Source of the DNA: Pseudomonadota bacterium
GTDB taxonomy: Bacteria > Pseudomonadota > Alphaproteobacteria > Reyranellales > Reyranellaceae
NCBI GenBank assembly: GCA_023436825.1
Contig: JAEZHS010000162.1
Location: 1-31,539, forward strand
Reading direction: 5' to 3'
Length of the DNA stretch: 31,539 nt
Positions within the stretch are counted from its first letter, which is position 1. Every line of letters starts with the position of its first letter. The notes under the pieces are model-generated. The model was not told the DNA's origin and did not search any database. It saw only the letters and a program-made list of their open reading frames with translations. Of this stretch, positions 24,881-31,539 are shown one piece after another. The position numbers were made by a program, and so were the translations under genes.

Positions 24881-25348
24881 CTACTTGGGTCTTGGTTGCA
24901 CATGGTGGGACACTATGAGCCACTGTCCACCCAGCTTTTCGTACACATTGGTGACGATCCAATCGACCTTCCGAGTCGTGCCGTCCTTCATCTGTGCTTG
25001 GCCGGTCTCGACGCCGATCTCCCAAGCAAGATTACCGTTTACTTGGACGTGCTCGTCGACCAGCGAGACCGACCTCTGTGAAAACAATTTGTTGAACTCA
25101 TTCCAGTATTTCTTCTGGGCCTCCCAGCCGACGATGATCGATTTGCTTTGTGGGCCGACGTAAGTGACATAAGGCGTATTGGCCCATACCTGTTGCATGG
25201 CGCTGCCGTCGTCGAGAACAGGCAGCGCCGAATAGAACGCCTTGCTTGCCCGTCTTACGGCATCGACATCCGGCAACTGCTGGGAGACAGCGCCGCTTGC
25301 AGGAAGCACCGACAATATCGCCAGTGCCAGGATCCGTCGGCGGTTCAT
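24881..25348 (-). CDS. Secreted NTF2-like (SnoaL/DUF4440-type) protein
   Basis: The 155-residue protein has an N-terminal signal peptide (RRR, hydrophobic core, likely cleavage after AVSQ around 23). A single NTF2-like cone-shaped domain follows: VDAVRRASKAFYSALPVLDDG, then WANTPYVTYVGPQSKSIIVG, and a C-terminal strand block WIVTNVYEKLGGQWLIVSHH. Such domains bind small molecules or act as simple catalysts; no specific role is assignable. GGGAGGAGG precedes the ATG by five bases. It lies 36 bases downstream of the small membrane-protein gene at 25385-25687 on the same strand. Confidence 0.85.
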   Translation of the reverse strand: MNRRRILALAILSVLPASGAVSQQLPDVDAVRRASKAFYSALPVLDDGSAMQQVWANTPYVTYVGPQSKSIIVGWEAQKKYWNEFNKLFSQRSVSLVDEHVQVNGNLAWEIGVETGQAQMKDGTTRKVDWIVTNVYEKLGGQWLIVSHHVQPRPK

Positions 25349-25384
25349 TTCGTCCTCCTCCCACTGTGCTTAACTTTCTTGGCG

Positions 25385-25687
25385 CTAGAAGAAGAGGTCT
25401 GCTCTTCGTTGGTCGTGGCGAGATCTGATGTCGGCCAAAGCCGCAGCGCACTCGGTATAGTGTGCCGTTCCGGGCTCCATGCCGAACCTGGTGCAGAACG
25501 ACCGATCGTCTTCAGCGACAGCGCGTGCGTTGGTGGTCTCGAGGCTCTCACGGATTTGCCGCCCCTTGATCAGAAGCAGACCGACGACGGCAATGGCCAG
25601 GGCTACGCAGACGCCGACCAAGCCTCGGCCCACCGAGGCAACCACTCGACCGGAAGGAACAGCTTCGGAACCCGACTTCGCAGCCAT
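25385..25687 (-). CDS. Small single-pass membrane protein with paired-Cys tail
   Basis: The 100-residue protein has a basic N-terminus, one membrane helix (about 23-41) and a polar tail with FCTRFGMEPGTAHYTECAAA, then LADIRSRHDQRR. This tail has the same plan as the protein at 21875-22177 (Cys, GM, Cys, Leu, Arg-rich helix). GGAGG lies five bases before the ATG. It probably forms a two-gene unit with the NTF2-like gene downstream and is divergent from the LysR gene at 25800. Function unknown. Confidence 0.78.
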   Translation of the reverse strand: MAAKSGSEAVPSGRVVASVGRGLVGVCVALAIAVVGLLLIKGRQIRESLETTNARAVAEDDRSFCTRFGMEPGTAHYTECAAALADIRSRHDQRRADLFF

Positions 25688-25776
25688 GCGGCCTCCGTAG
25701 GGTTGATAGGGACACGACTAAGTTATTGCGTGTAGCCCCTTTACAGCGAGGCGATAATCCGCGATTGACTCTGGTC

Positions 25777-25799
25777 ATTCATGAATTGAATTCCTGAAT
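25777..25799. promoter_or_regulatory. Candidate LysR binding region
   Basis: ATTCATGAATTGAATTCCTGAAT has terminal arms ATTCA and TGAAT and contains the perfect palindrome ATTCATGAAT. It lies immediately before the LysR start codon, where it could mediate autorepression. The region is AT-rich compared with its surroundings. Confidence 0.4.
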
Positions 25800-26777
25800 A
25801 TGGCCAACCCAGCGCAGGAAATGGGCGTGTTCGAGCGCGTTGCCGAGCGTGGCAGCTTTGCCGGGGCGGCTCAGGACACCGGACTGACGGCTTCTGCCGT
25901 CTCGAAGCTGGTCACGCGTCTGGAGCAACGTCTCGGCGTGCGCCTGGTCACCCGCACGACCAGGCGCCTAGCGCTGACGTCCGAAGGAGAGACCTTTCTC
26001 AGGCGATCGCGCGAGATCCTGGCGGCTATCGACGCGGCGGAGGCGGAGGTCGCTGCTGCGCGTCTGGCGGCGCGAGGTCGATTGCGTGTGCTGGCTCCCC
26101 CCGTGTTGGCGGTGGACCACCTCGCTCCGGCCGTGCCAGCGTTCCTGGCTCGCCATCCGCGGATCACGTTCGACTTTTTCGTGACCAACCGCGTCGTCGA
26201 TCTGGTCAGGGAAAACGTCGACGTCGCGCTTCAGACTGGAACGCTCAGCAATTCAACCCTTGTTGCGCGGAAGATCGCCGATCTCAGGCAAGTGATCTGT
26301 GCCAGCCCACACTATTTGGCTCGCCATGGTCGACCGGAGGTGCCGTCCGACCTCGCGGCCCACTCCTGCCTTACCATGAGCGGCACGCCGAACTCGAGCG
26401 TCTGGCGCTTTCGCGTGAACAATCGGATCGTGCCGATCTACGTCAAGGGCTCAGCCTGTGCAGACAGTGCCGACATGCTGGTCAGGCTAGCAATCGAAGG
26501 CGTTGGCATTGTCCGCCTCGGCGAAATCGCAGTGGCGACCGCGATCCAGAAGGGCCTGCTGCAGCCATTGCTCCAAGAGACGCACCAGCCAGAAAGCTAT
26601 CCGCTCTGGGCGGTCATGCCGCCCGGCAGGCAACGGGCTCTCAAGGTCAAGGTCTTCCTCGACTTTCTGTCAGGCCATTTCATCGCGCAGCCGTGGCGGG
26701 TACCTTATACCGTCGGTTCGCGGCCCATTTCGATCGCGTCGCAGTCGACGCGGGAGGGCCTAGATCAAGAGGGCTGA
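25800..26777 (+). CDS. LysR-family transcriptional regulator
   Basis: The 325-residue protein has an N-terminal winged helix (about 7-66; RGSFAGAAQDTGLTASAVSK, then RLEQRLGVRLVTRTTRRLAL) and a substrate-binding-like effector domain (about 93-295). The helix-turn-helix is of the subgroup that commonly regulates divergent oxidoreductase or efflux genes. No strong ribosome binding site precedes ATG 25800; ATG 25821 is an in-frame alternative that still keeps the domain. The last 25 or so residues (after AQPWRVPY) are not part of the usual fold. Its nearest divergent neighbour is the small membrane-protein gene at 25385-25687. Confidence 0.9.
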   Translation: MANPAQEMGVFERVAERGSFAGAAQDTGLTASAVSKLVTRLEQRLGVRLVTRTTRRLALTSEGETFLRRSREILAAIDAAEAEVAAARLAARGRLRVLAPPVLAVDHLAPAVPAFLARHPRITFDFFVTNRVVDLVRENVDVALQTGTLSNSTLVARKIADLRQVICASPHYLARHGRPEVPSDLAAHSCLTMSGTPNSSVWRFRVNNRIVPIYVKGSACADSADMLVRLAIEGVGIVRLGEIAVATAIQKGLLQPLLQETHQPESYPLWAVMPPGRQRALKVKVFLDFLSGHFIAQPWRVPYTVGSRPISIASQSTREGLDQEG

Positions 26778-26858
26778 TGTCTGCTGCTGGCCCGGATCCG
26801 ATGTCGCCGGGCGCGAAGCCGGTTGGGTAAAGGGCGCCGAATGAAGGCAAGAGCATGA

Positions 26859-27170
26859 TCAATGCCGCTTGAATCGATTCTGCGCGGCTTCGAGTGTCCC
26901 AAAGAGCGTGCGGGCTCTGCACACCATTTGGGTCTGAATGTCGCCGTGCCACCCGGTGCGCTGGGGCGACCAGGGGTGGGCGATCCATGCTGCCCACATG
27001 GGCGCGGCCGGATCGTCAAAGGCTCGAATGCCTCCTGCCGCGACTGAGCACGTCGCACCGCCGGGAAAGGCTTTTCGCCAGCATGAGGCCAGCTCCGTCT
27101 CGACGAGCGCGAAGCCCGCGGCCGTCATGAGATCGGCGATCTCTCTCCGTAGGGCATCGTTCATGGGCAT
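26859..27170 (-). CDS. Small hypothetical protein
   Basis: The 103-residue soluble frame begins MPMNDALRREIADLMTAAGF and contains two Cys, several Trp and a central AAWIAHPWSPQRTGW. GGGAGG lies nine bases before the ATG, supporting translation. Base composition and codon use resemble real genes nearby, and the competing frames lack start signals. No family is recognised. It is convergent with the LysR gene; the 80-base gap holds a degenerate repeat block. Confidence 0.6.
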   Translation of the reverse strand: MPMNDALRREIADLMTAAGFALVETELASCWRKAFPGGATCSVAAGGIRAFDDPAAPMWAAWIAHPWSPQRTGWHGDIQTQMVCRARTLFGTLEAAQNRFKRH

Positions 27171-27372
27171 GCCATGTGCCCTCCCTCTTGGTCACGATAG
27201 CACCCCAAGCGTGCAGGCGACCAACCGATTCTCGCGTTCCCGGATTTGCAGCTGGGTCCTTTCCGTCGGGCACGCTGAGCGGATCGTCAGGAATTGACCC
27301 GGAGCGGACCCGCACGACGCACTGCCTCGACGGCCATCCCTGCGCGGGGGTAAGGTCCGCCAGGAGATATCG

Positions 27373-27885
27373 ATGAGCATTACGCTGGAAACGACTACGT
27401 CGCTCGCGGATCGAGCGCGGCTCCGGCTGTCGCTCGTCGTCGCTACGGCTATCGTTTGCGCAGTCGTGAGCGCGAGAACATTGCACGTGAGAATAGATGC
27501 GACTTCGGAATTTCCGCTCCCGATATGTGCCGCCGATGCCTCGTCCAGCTCATCGCTCAATAAAGTGGAAGTGATAAGTTCTCACGCGTTACCGGACATA
27601 CCCGGCAAGAGAGTGACGGTTGTCCGAGTGACTTACGGACCGGGCGGCTTTACTCCGCCGCACCGTCATGCGGGTACGGTCACGGCCTACATCACCAAAG
27701 GCCAAATCAGGTCGCAACTCAAAGGTGGCCCGGTGGAGATATTCGATGTCGGTCAGTCGTTCTTCGAACCGCCGGGCGCGATACATCTCGTATCCGCCAA
27801 CGCGAGCAACACCGACTGGGCCGAATTGATTGCCATTTTCGTCGCCGACGAAGGTGCACAATTGACGACCTTTATCGAGCTTTAG
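27373..27885 (+). CDS. Membrane-anchored or secreted cupin protein
   Basis: The 170-residue protein has an N-terminal hydrophobic segment (about 18-34) acting as an anchor or signal, then a single cupin barrel. Metal-site residues are His97 and His99 in FTPPHRHAG and His138 in FFEPPGAIHLV; the usual acidic ligand between them is not evident (AYITKGQ). Similar small cupins are annotated as cupin-domain proteins of unknown role. AGGAGA lies before the ATG. Its stop overlaps by a few bases the stop of a decayed gene on the other strand. Confidence 0.85.
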   Translation: MSITLETTTSLADRARLRLSLVVATAIVCAVVSARTLHVRIDATSEFPLPICAADASSSSSLNKVEVISSHALPDIPGKRVTVVRVTYGPGGFTPPHRHAGTVTAYITKGQIRSQLKGGPVEIFDVGQSFFEPPGAIHLVSANASNTDWAELIAIFVADEGAQLTTFIEL

Positions 27886-28042
27886 GCGACGAAGGCCGAA
27901 AGCAGAGATGCGCGCGTTGAAGCCAGCATCGCCTGCGCGCGTGTTTCCGATTTGATGGAACCGAACCAGCCGTACACATCCGACAGCATCTTGTGTGCCA
28001 ATGCGTGATCCTGCCGCTCGGCCAGCAGGCAGGCGAGTGTCG
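27882..28042 (-). pseudogene. C-terminal tail of a larger protein, possibly cyclase/ATPase type
   Basis: The minus-strand frame reads LACLLAERQDHALAHKMLSD, then VYGWFGSIKSE, and ends at TAA 27882-27884. The pattern resembles the C-terminal TPR end of adenylate-cyclase/AAA-ATPase fusion proteins, in which a VYGWFTEGFDT block precedes the last helix. About 50 codons remain and no start or upstream domain exists, so it is a fragment. The family assignment is tentative. Confidence 0.45.
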
Positions 28043-28388
28043 GCCAGGCCGACGAAGTTGGCGATGCCCAGAAACTCCGCGACGAAGCGGTTGGCCGGCC
28101 GCAGGTAGGCCTCGGCCGGCGCCGCGACCTGCTGGGTGCGGCCCTAGTCCAGCACCATGATGCGGTCAGAGAGCGACAGTGCCTCCTCCTGGTCGTGCGT
28201 CACCAGGAGCGTGCTGACGCCGAGCGAGCGCTGGAGCTGCTTCAGCTCGACCTGCAGCTCCTCGCGCAGCTTGCGGTCGAGCGCCCCCAACGGCTCGTCG
28301 AGCAGCAGGATGTCGGGCTTGAAGACGATGGCGCGGGCGAGCGCCACACGCTGCTGCTGGCCGCCCGAAAGCTGCGAAGGCCGCCTGT
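28040..28388 (-). pseudogene. 3' fragment of an ABC-transporter ATPase (PotA-like), with internal TAG
   Basis: The frame begins at [16 protein letters not shown] (signature motif) and continues with [14 protein letters not shown] (Walker B) and [20 protein letters not shown] (H-loop). A TAG follows at 28144-28146 where most homologues have Gln or another residue. The same frame then continues as GRTQQVAAPAEAYLRPANRF and VAEFLG. The Walker A half is absent: the fragment joins the end of the aminotransferase gene directly. It is homologous to the spermidine/putrescine-type importer ATPases but cannot bind ATP as it stands. Confidence 0.85.
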
Positions 28389-28399
28389 CCTGATGTCGC

Positions 28400-29704
28400 T
28401 CATCGCAACGCCGCCATCGCCCGATCGGTTGCCGCCAGGGTCTCGTCGACGATCGCATCGTCGTGCGCCGTCGACAGGAACCACTTGCCGACCTGGTTGA
28501 TGCGGATGCCTTCCTCCTGCAGGGCGGCATGAAAGGCCAGCACCTTGTCGCGATCGCAGGCGGCGGCATCGCGATAGTTCTTCGGCGCCGGACCCTCGGT
28601 GAAGAAGACCTGGAAAATCGCGGGCAGGCCCTGCACGCGCATCGCCAGCCGATGCTTCTCGCCAAGCGCGGCGATGCCCTGCATCAGCCGCGCGCCGCGC
28701 CGCTCGAGGTCGCGATAGACGGCGCCGTCGTCGCGCTCGAGCTCGTCGAGGGCGGCGAGCGCGGCGGCCATGCTCTGGACGTTGCCGTTGTAGGTACCGC
28801 CGTGCATCACGCCCTTGTCGGCCAGCGTGTCCATGACGTCGCGCCGTCCGGCCACCATGGCGAGCGGGAAACCCGCGGCCACGGCCTTGGCGTAGATCGC
28901 GAGATCGGCCGTGACTCCGAACCGCCCCTGGGCGCCGGTGAGGCCGACGCGGAAGCCGGTGATGACCTCGTCGCAGATGAAGAGCGCGCCCTTGGCATGG
29001 CAGAGGTCGCGGACGCCCGCGAGATAGCCCGGCTCGGGCAGGGCGGCGCCGCCATTCACCATCACGGGCTCCATGATGACACCCGCGATTTCGCCGGCAT
29101 GGCGGTCGAAGGCAGCCTCGAGGGCGGCAAGGTCGTTCCAGCCGGCCACCACGACGTCGTCGAGCACGCTCGCCGGGATGCCGGGCGAGCCGGCGACCGG
29201 CACCGGCTCGTCGGCAGGGCCGGCCTCGTTCAGCGACGGGCCGGCGCTGATGTAGGCCTGGTCGCTCCAGCCGTGATAGTGGCCCTCGAACTTCAGGATC
29301 TTGTCGCGGCCGGTGAAGGCGCGGGCGAGCCGCATGGCCATCAGCACGGCCTCGGGGCCCGATGTCGCGAAGCGCACGACCTCGGCGCCGGGCAGCAGCC
29401 GACAGAGCCGCTCGGCGAGCTCGGCCTCGCGCGGGTTCTGGGCGGCATAGACCTGGCCGTCGGCGAGCGATCGGGCGACGGCGTCGATCACCGGCTTGGG
29501 CGCATGGCCGAGGATCGCCGGCCCGTTGCCCAGCACATAGTCGATGTGCACGTTGCCATCGACGTCATGCAGCCGGGCGCCCTCGCCGCGCGCGAAAAAC
29601 AGCGGCACCGGAACGCTGGCATAGCGGACGTTGCTGCTGACGCCGCCCGCCAGGTGCTTCCTGGTACGGTCGTAGAGTGCGATCGACTTGGCGTAGCTGC
29701 GCAT
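28400..29704 (-). CDS. Class III PLP aminotransferase, glutamate-1-semialdehyde aminomutase-like
   Basis: The 434-residue fold-type I enzyme has GHYHGW at 141-146, the PLP-binding DEVITGFR at 245-252 and the Schiff-base lysine Lys273 in IYAKAVAAG. The layout matches the glutamate-1-semialdehyde aminomutase branch, but the N-terminal loop ([14 protein letters not shown]) and the GxxxG lysine context suggest a catabolic aminotransferase rather than the haem enzyme HemL. It is divergent from the GntR gene at 29833, with two operators between them. The adjacent remnant of a polyamine/amino-compound ABC importer suggests the substrate was once imported by that system. The natural substrate is unknown. 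Confidence 0.92.
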   Translation of the reverse strand: MRSYAKSIALYDRTRKHLAGGVSSNVRYASVPVPLFFARGEGARLHDVDGNVHIDYVLGNGPAILGHAPKPVIDAVARSLADGQVYAAQNPREAELAERLCRLLPGAEVVRFATSGPEAVLMAMRLARAFTGRDKILKFEGHYHGWSDQAYISAGPSLNEAGPADEPVPVAGSPGIPASVLDDVVVAGWNDLAALEAAFDRHAGEIAGVIMEPVMVNGGAALPEPGYLAGVRDLCHAKGALFICDEVITGFRVGLTGAQGRFGVTADLAIYAKAVAAGFPLAMVAGRRDVMDTLADKGVMHGGTYNGNVQSMAAALAALDELERDDGAVYRDLERRGARLMQGIAALGEKHRLAMRVQGLPAIFQVFFTEGPAPKNYRDAAACDRDKVLAFHAALQEEGIRINQVGKWFLSTAHDDAIVDETLAATDRAMAALR

Positions 29705-29741
29705 GGTCCCCCGACCCCGGCAAGAAGAGTGCCCGGATAAC

Positions 29742-29751
29742 TGTGATCACA
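29742..29751. promoter_or_regulatory. GntR-type operator, site 1
   Basis: TGTGATCACA is a perfect 10-bp palindrome, followed by AAC. It is 38 bases upstream of the aminotransferase start. The sequence is typical of FCD-subgroup GntR regulators. Its centre is 50 bp from that of site 2. Confidence 0.75.
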
Positions 29752-29789
29752 AACAACTCTAGGGGCCTGCATTTTAGCCAGCAACTATT

Positions 29790-29803
29790 TTTGTGATCAC
29801 AAA
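29790..29803. promoter_or_regulatory. GntR-type operator, site 2
   Basis: TTTGTGATCACAAA is a perfect 14-bp palindrome sharing the core of site 1. It lies 30 bases before the GntR start codon, consistent with autoregulation. Confidence 0.8.
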
Positions 29804-29832
29804 CCACGCGCGATCGGCTATGGTCGCGGACG

Positions 29833-30600
29833 ATGCCGACCGCCAAAGCCAGCGTCCCCGCCGACACCTCGCTGCGCAGGCAGGTCTACGACTCCCTGCG
29901 CGACGCCCTGACGGCCGGCCGCTTCGCACCGGGGCAGAAGCTCACCTTCCGCTTCGTCGCGGGCGCGCTCGGCGTCAGCCTGACCCCGGTGCGCGAGGCG
30001 CTGCGCCGGCTGGTCGCCGAGGGCGCCTTCGAGATGCAGCCCAACCGCTCGGTCCGGGTGCCGCTCATGACCCGGGACCGCATCCTCGAGCTGCGCGACA
30101 TGCGGATCGCGCTCGAGGGGCTGGCCGCCGAGAAGGCGGCGCGGCGCGCCAATCGCCATCACGTCGCCGAACTGCGCCGCATCGCCTTGGAGCTCGCGAC
30201 CGCGCGCAGCCGCGGCGACCACGTCACCGACCGCCAGAAGATCCGCGAATTCCACTTCGCGCTCTATGCCATCGCCGACCAGCCGACGCTGCTGCGGGCG
30301 ATCGAAGGACTGTGGCTGCAGACCGGCCCCTACCTGAACCTGCTCTTCCCGGAATTCATCAGCCGGCCGCACGGCCCGCAGACCCGCGCCCGCGTCATTC
30401 GAGCCCTGCAGGCACACGATGCGGTTGCGGCGCGGCGGGAAATTGAGAACGATATCGGCAATGCCCTGTCCTACATCGCCGCCCTCGCCGACGACGCCGG
30501 CAACATCGCACCGGTGACGCCCACGGTAACATCCAAGACCGCCGGCCGGCGACGCCGCGCAGCGGATGCGACGGCTCTCGAATTCAGTCACGCCCAATAA
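29833..30600 (+). CDS. GntR-family regulator, FCD (FadR-like) subgroup
   Basis: The 255-residue protein has a winged helix (about 12-75; LTFRFVAGALGVSLTPVREA then LRRLVAEGAF) and a C-terminal all-helical FCD domain. Its metal-binding pattern starts with RDMRIALEG and includes EFHFALYAIAD around 138-148. A basic RRRRA tail closes the protein. FCD proteins usually sense organic or amino acids. The operators at 29742 and 29790 lie between it and the divergent aminotransferase, and 25 bases downstream is a second aminotransferase gene, so both are likely targets. Confidence 0.92.
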   Translation: MPTAKASVPADTSLRRQVYDSLRDALTAGRFAPGQKLTFRFVAGALGVSLTPVREALRRLVAEGAFEMQPNRSVRVPLMTRDRILELRDMRIALEGLAAEKAARRANRHHVAELRRIALELATARSRGDHVTDRQKIREFHFALYAIADQPTLLRAIEGLWLQTGPYLNLLFPEFISRPHGPQTRARVIRALQAHDAVAARREIENDIGNALSYIAALADDAGNIAPVTPTVTSKTAGRRRRAADATALEFSHAQ

Positions 30601-30625
30601 CGTAACCAGTCACGGAGAAAGTCAT

Positions 30626-31539
30626 ATGGCCCAGCAGCTCAGCAACCAACGCATCGCCTGGTTCAACGGCAACTTCATGCCGGAAGGCCAGGTCATGATC
30701 CCGTTCCGCGACCGCAGCTGGAAGTATGGCGACGGCGCTTTCGACATGACGCGTACCTTCGAGGGCAAGCCGTTCCGGCTGAAGGAGCATATCGACCGCT
30801 TCTACCGTTCGCTGCGCTACCTGCAGATCGATCCCGGCATCGGCCCGAAGGAGATGGTGGCGCACAGCGAAGAGGTCGTGGCGCGCAACGAGCATCTCAG
30901 GCCGGCCGTCGGCGACTGGTGGGTCGGCCAGCGCGTCAGCCGCGGCGTCGACGCCGTGGGCGACGAGGGCTGGGACCACACCGGGCCCAACGTCGTGATC
31001 GAGGTGCTGCCGCTGCCCCTCAAGGCGCGCGCGCCGCTGTACCGCGACGGCGCGGAGGTCATCACGACGACGGTGCGCCGCACCGCGCCGTCGATGCTCT
31101 CGCCGCGCGCCAAGACGCACAACTATCTCAACATGATCGTGGCCGAAAAGCCGGTGAAGGCGCTGAATCCCAACGCCTGGGCGATCCTGCTCGACGAGCA
31201 CGGCAACCTCGCCGAGGGGTTGGGCAGCAACATCTTCATCGTGCGCGAGGGCGAGCTGTTCACGCCATCCGAGCGCTATGTGCTGCCGGGCGTCAGCCGC
31301 CAGATGACCATGGACATGGCCAAGGCGCTCGGCATCAAGGTCACGACAGGCGACATCGACCTGTTCGACGCGGCCAACGCCGAGGAGATGTTCTTGACCT
31401 CGACCAGCCTCTGCATCCTGCCGGTCCGGAGCTTCAACGGCGGCCCGGTCGCCGACGGCAAGACGCCGGGACCGATCACCAAGAAGCTGATCGACGCCTA
31501 TTCCAAGGACGTCGGCTGCGACTTCGTCGGGCAGTATCT
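30626..31539 (+). CDS. Class IV PLP aminotransferase (branched-chain/D-amino-acid type), 3' end outside window
   Basis: The frame is open from ATG 30626 (GGAG nine bases upstream) to the end of the window, giving 304 codons. The fold-type IV pattern is clear: RDRSWKYGDGAFDMTRTF near 28-45, the Schiff-base lysine Lys163 in SPRAKTHNYLNM, LAEGLGSNIFIV, and LTSTSLCILPV. These are the family blocks of branched-chain aminotransferase, D-amino-acid transaminase and 4-amino-4-deoxychorismate lyase. Subfamily and stereochemistry cannot be fixed from motifs alone. Location just after the GntR gene suggests co-transcription and a shared catabolic pathway with the divergent class III enzyme. Confidence 0.93.
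   Translation, partial: MAQQLSNQRIAWFNGNFMPEGQVMIPFRDRSWKYGDGAFDMTRTFEGKPFRLKEHIDRFYRSLRYLQIDPGIGPKEMVAHSEEVVARNEHLRPAVGDWWVGQRVSRGVDAVGDEGWDHTGPNVVIEVLPLPLKARAPLYRDGAEVITTTVRRTAPSMLSPRAKTHNYLNMIVAEKPVKALNPNAWAILLDEHGNLAEGLGSNIFIVREGELFTPSERYVLPGVSRQMTMDMAKALGIKVTTGDIDLFDAANAEEMFLTSTSLCILPVRSFNGGPVADGKTPGPITKKLIDAYSKDVGCDFVGQY

Noticed and set aside
28144..28665. A 173-codon minus-strand frame ending in a good ABC ATPase half
   Set aside because: Its first half is the wrong frame of the aminotransferase gene. Only the part after about 28388 is real homology, and that is a truncated remnant, so it is not one gene.
28463..29740. A 425-codon plus-strand frame
   Set aside because: Exact shadow of the class III aminotransferase gene, which has all PLP motifs on the other strand.
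1..31539. A defence island, CRISPR array, phage or integrative element
   Set aside because: No nuclease, integrase, transposase, toxin-antitoxin, phage structural gene or regularly spaced direct repeat array was seen. The repeats present are palindromic or degenerate intergenic units.

Overview
The window is uniformly GC-rich and densely coded. Its repertoire (LysR, TetR and FCD-type GntR regulators, many accessory enzymes, small Cys-containing membrane proteins, REP-like palindromes in gaps) suggests an alphaproteobacterium, probably of the Hyphomicrobiales or Reyranella type. The phylum-level guess is fairly safe; the genus is only a hint. I see no rRNA, tRNA, CRISPR array, transposase or phage gene.

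Layout. 1-5652: the 3' part of a thioester alpha-2-macroglobulin gene followed by pbpC, the classic periplasmic defence and repair pair, with two inverted REP-like units at the junction. 5653-6399: a non-coding stretch with palindromes. 6400-9656: a LysE-type exporter, a small conserved protein, and a divergent LysR / metallo-beta-lactamase-fold pair flanked by imperfect direct repeats. 9907-11127: an HMG-CoA-lyase-family enzyme and a small membrane protein. 11400-11757: a decayed clpB tail.

11806-19986 is the most striking block. A predicted promoter is covered by three 14-bp dyads spaced exactly 17 bp apart. It drives what looks like one operon: a patatin-like lipase (frameshifted), acetoacetate decarboxylase, 3-hydroxybutyrate dehydrogenase (apparent internal deletion), a TetR regulator, an RND adaptor, an RND pump and a small membrane-anchored protein. 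The gene order suggests lipid or ketone-body (hydroxybutyrate/acetoacetate) metabolism under the same control as an efflux pump.

20149-24518: a soluble CadC-like regulator (winged helix, TolB-like domain, TPR) diverges from a small membrane protein, a Tat-exported branched-chain-amino-acid-type binding protein and an O-methyltransferase whose start overlaps the binding-protein stop. 24519-27885: a repeat-rich gap with a glutathione S-transferase remnant, an NTF2-like secreted protein, another small Cys membrane protein, a LysR regulator, a small hypothetical protein and a cupin. 27882-28400 holds two gene tails, including an ABC ATPase fragment with an in-frame TAG. 28400-31539: a GntR regulator sits between a divergent class III aminotransferase and a downstream class IV aminotransferase, with two perfect TGTGATCACA palindromes centred 50 bp apart.

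Decay is a recurring theme. The window holds a clpB tail, an ABC-ATPase tail, a cyclase/ATPase-like tail, a GST remnant, a frameshifted patatin and a shortened dehydrogenase, interspersed with a degenerate intergenic repeat family. Nothing here is certainly a new system. The best leads are the phased operator array with its hybrid metabolism-efflux operon, the GntR double-operator transaminase locus, and the binding-protein/methyltransferase coupling.
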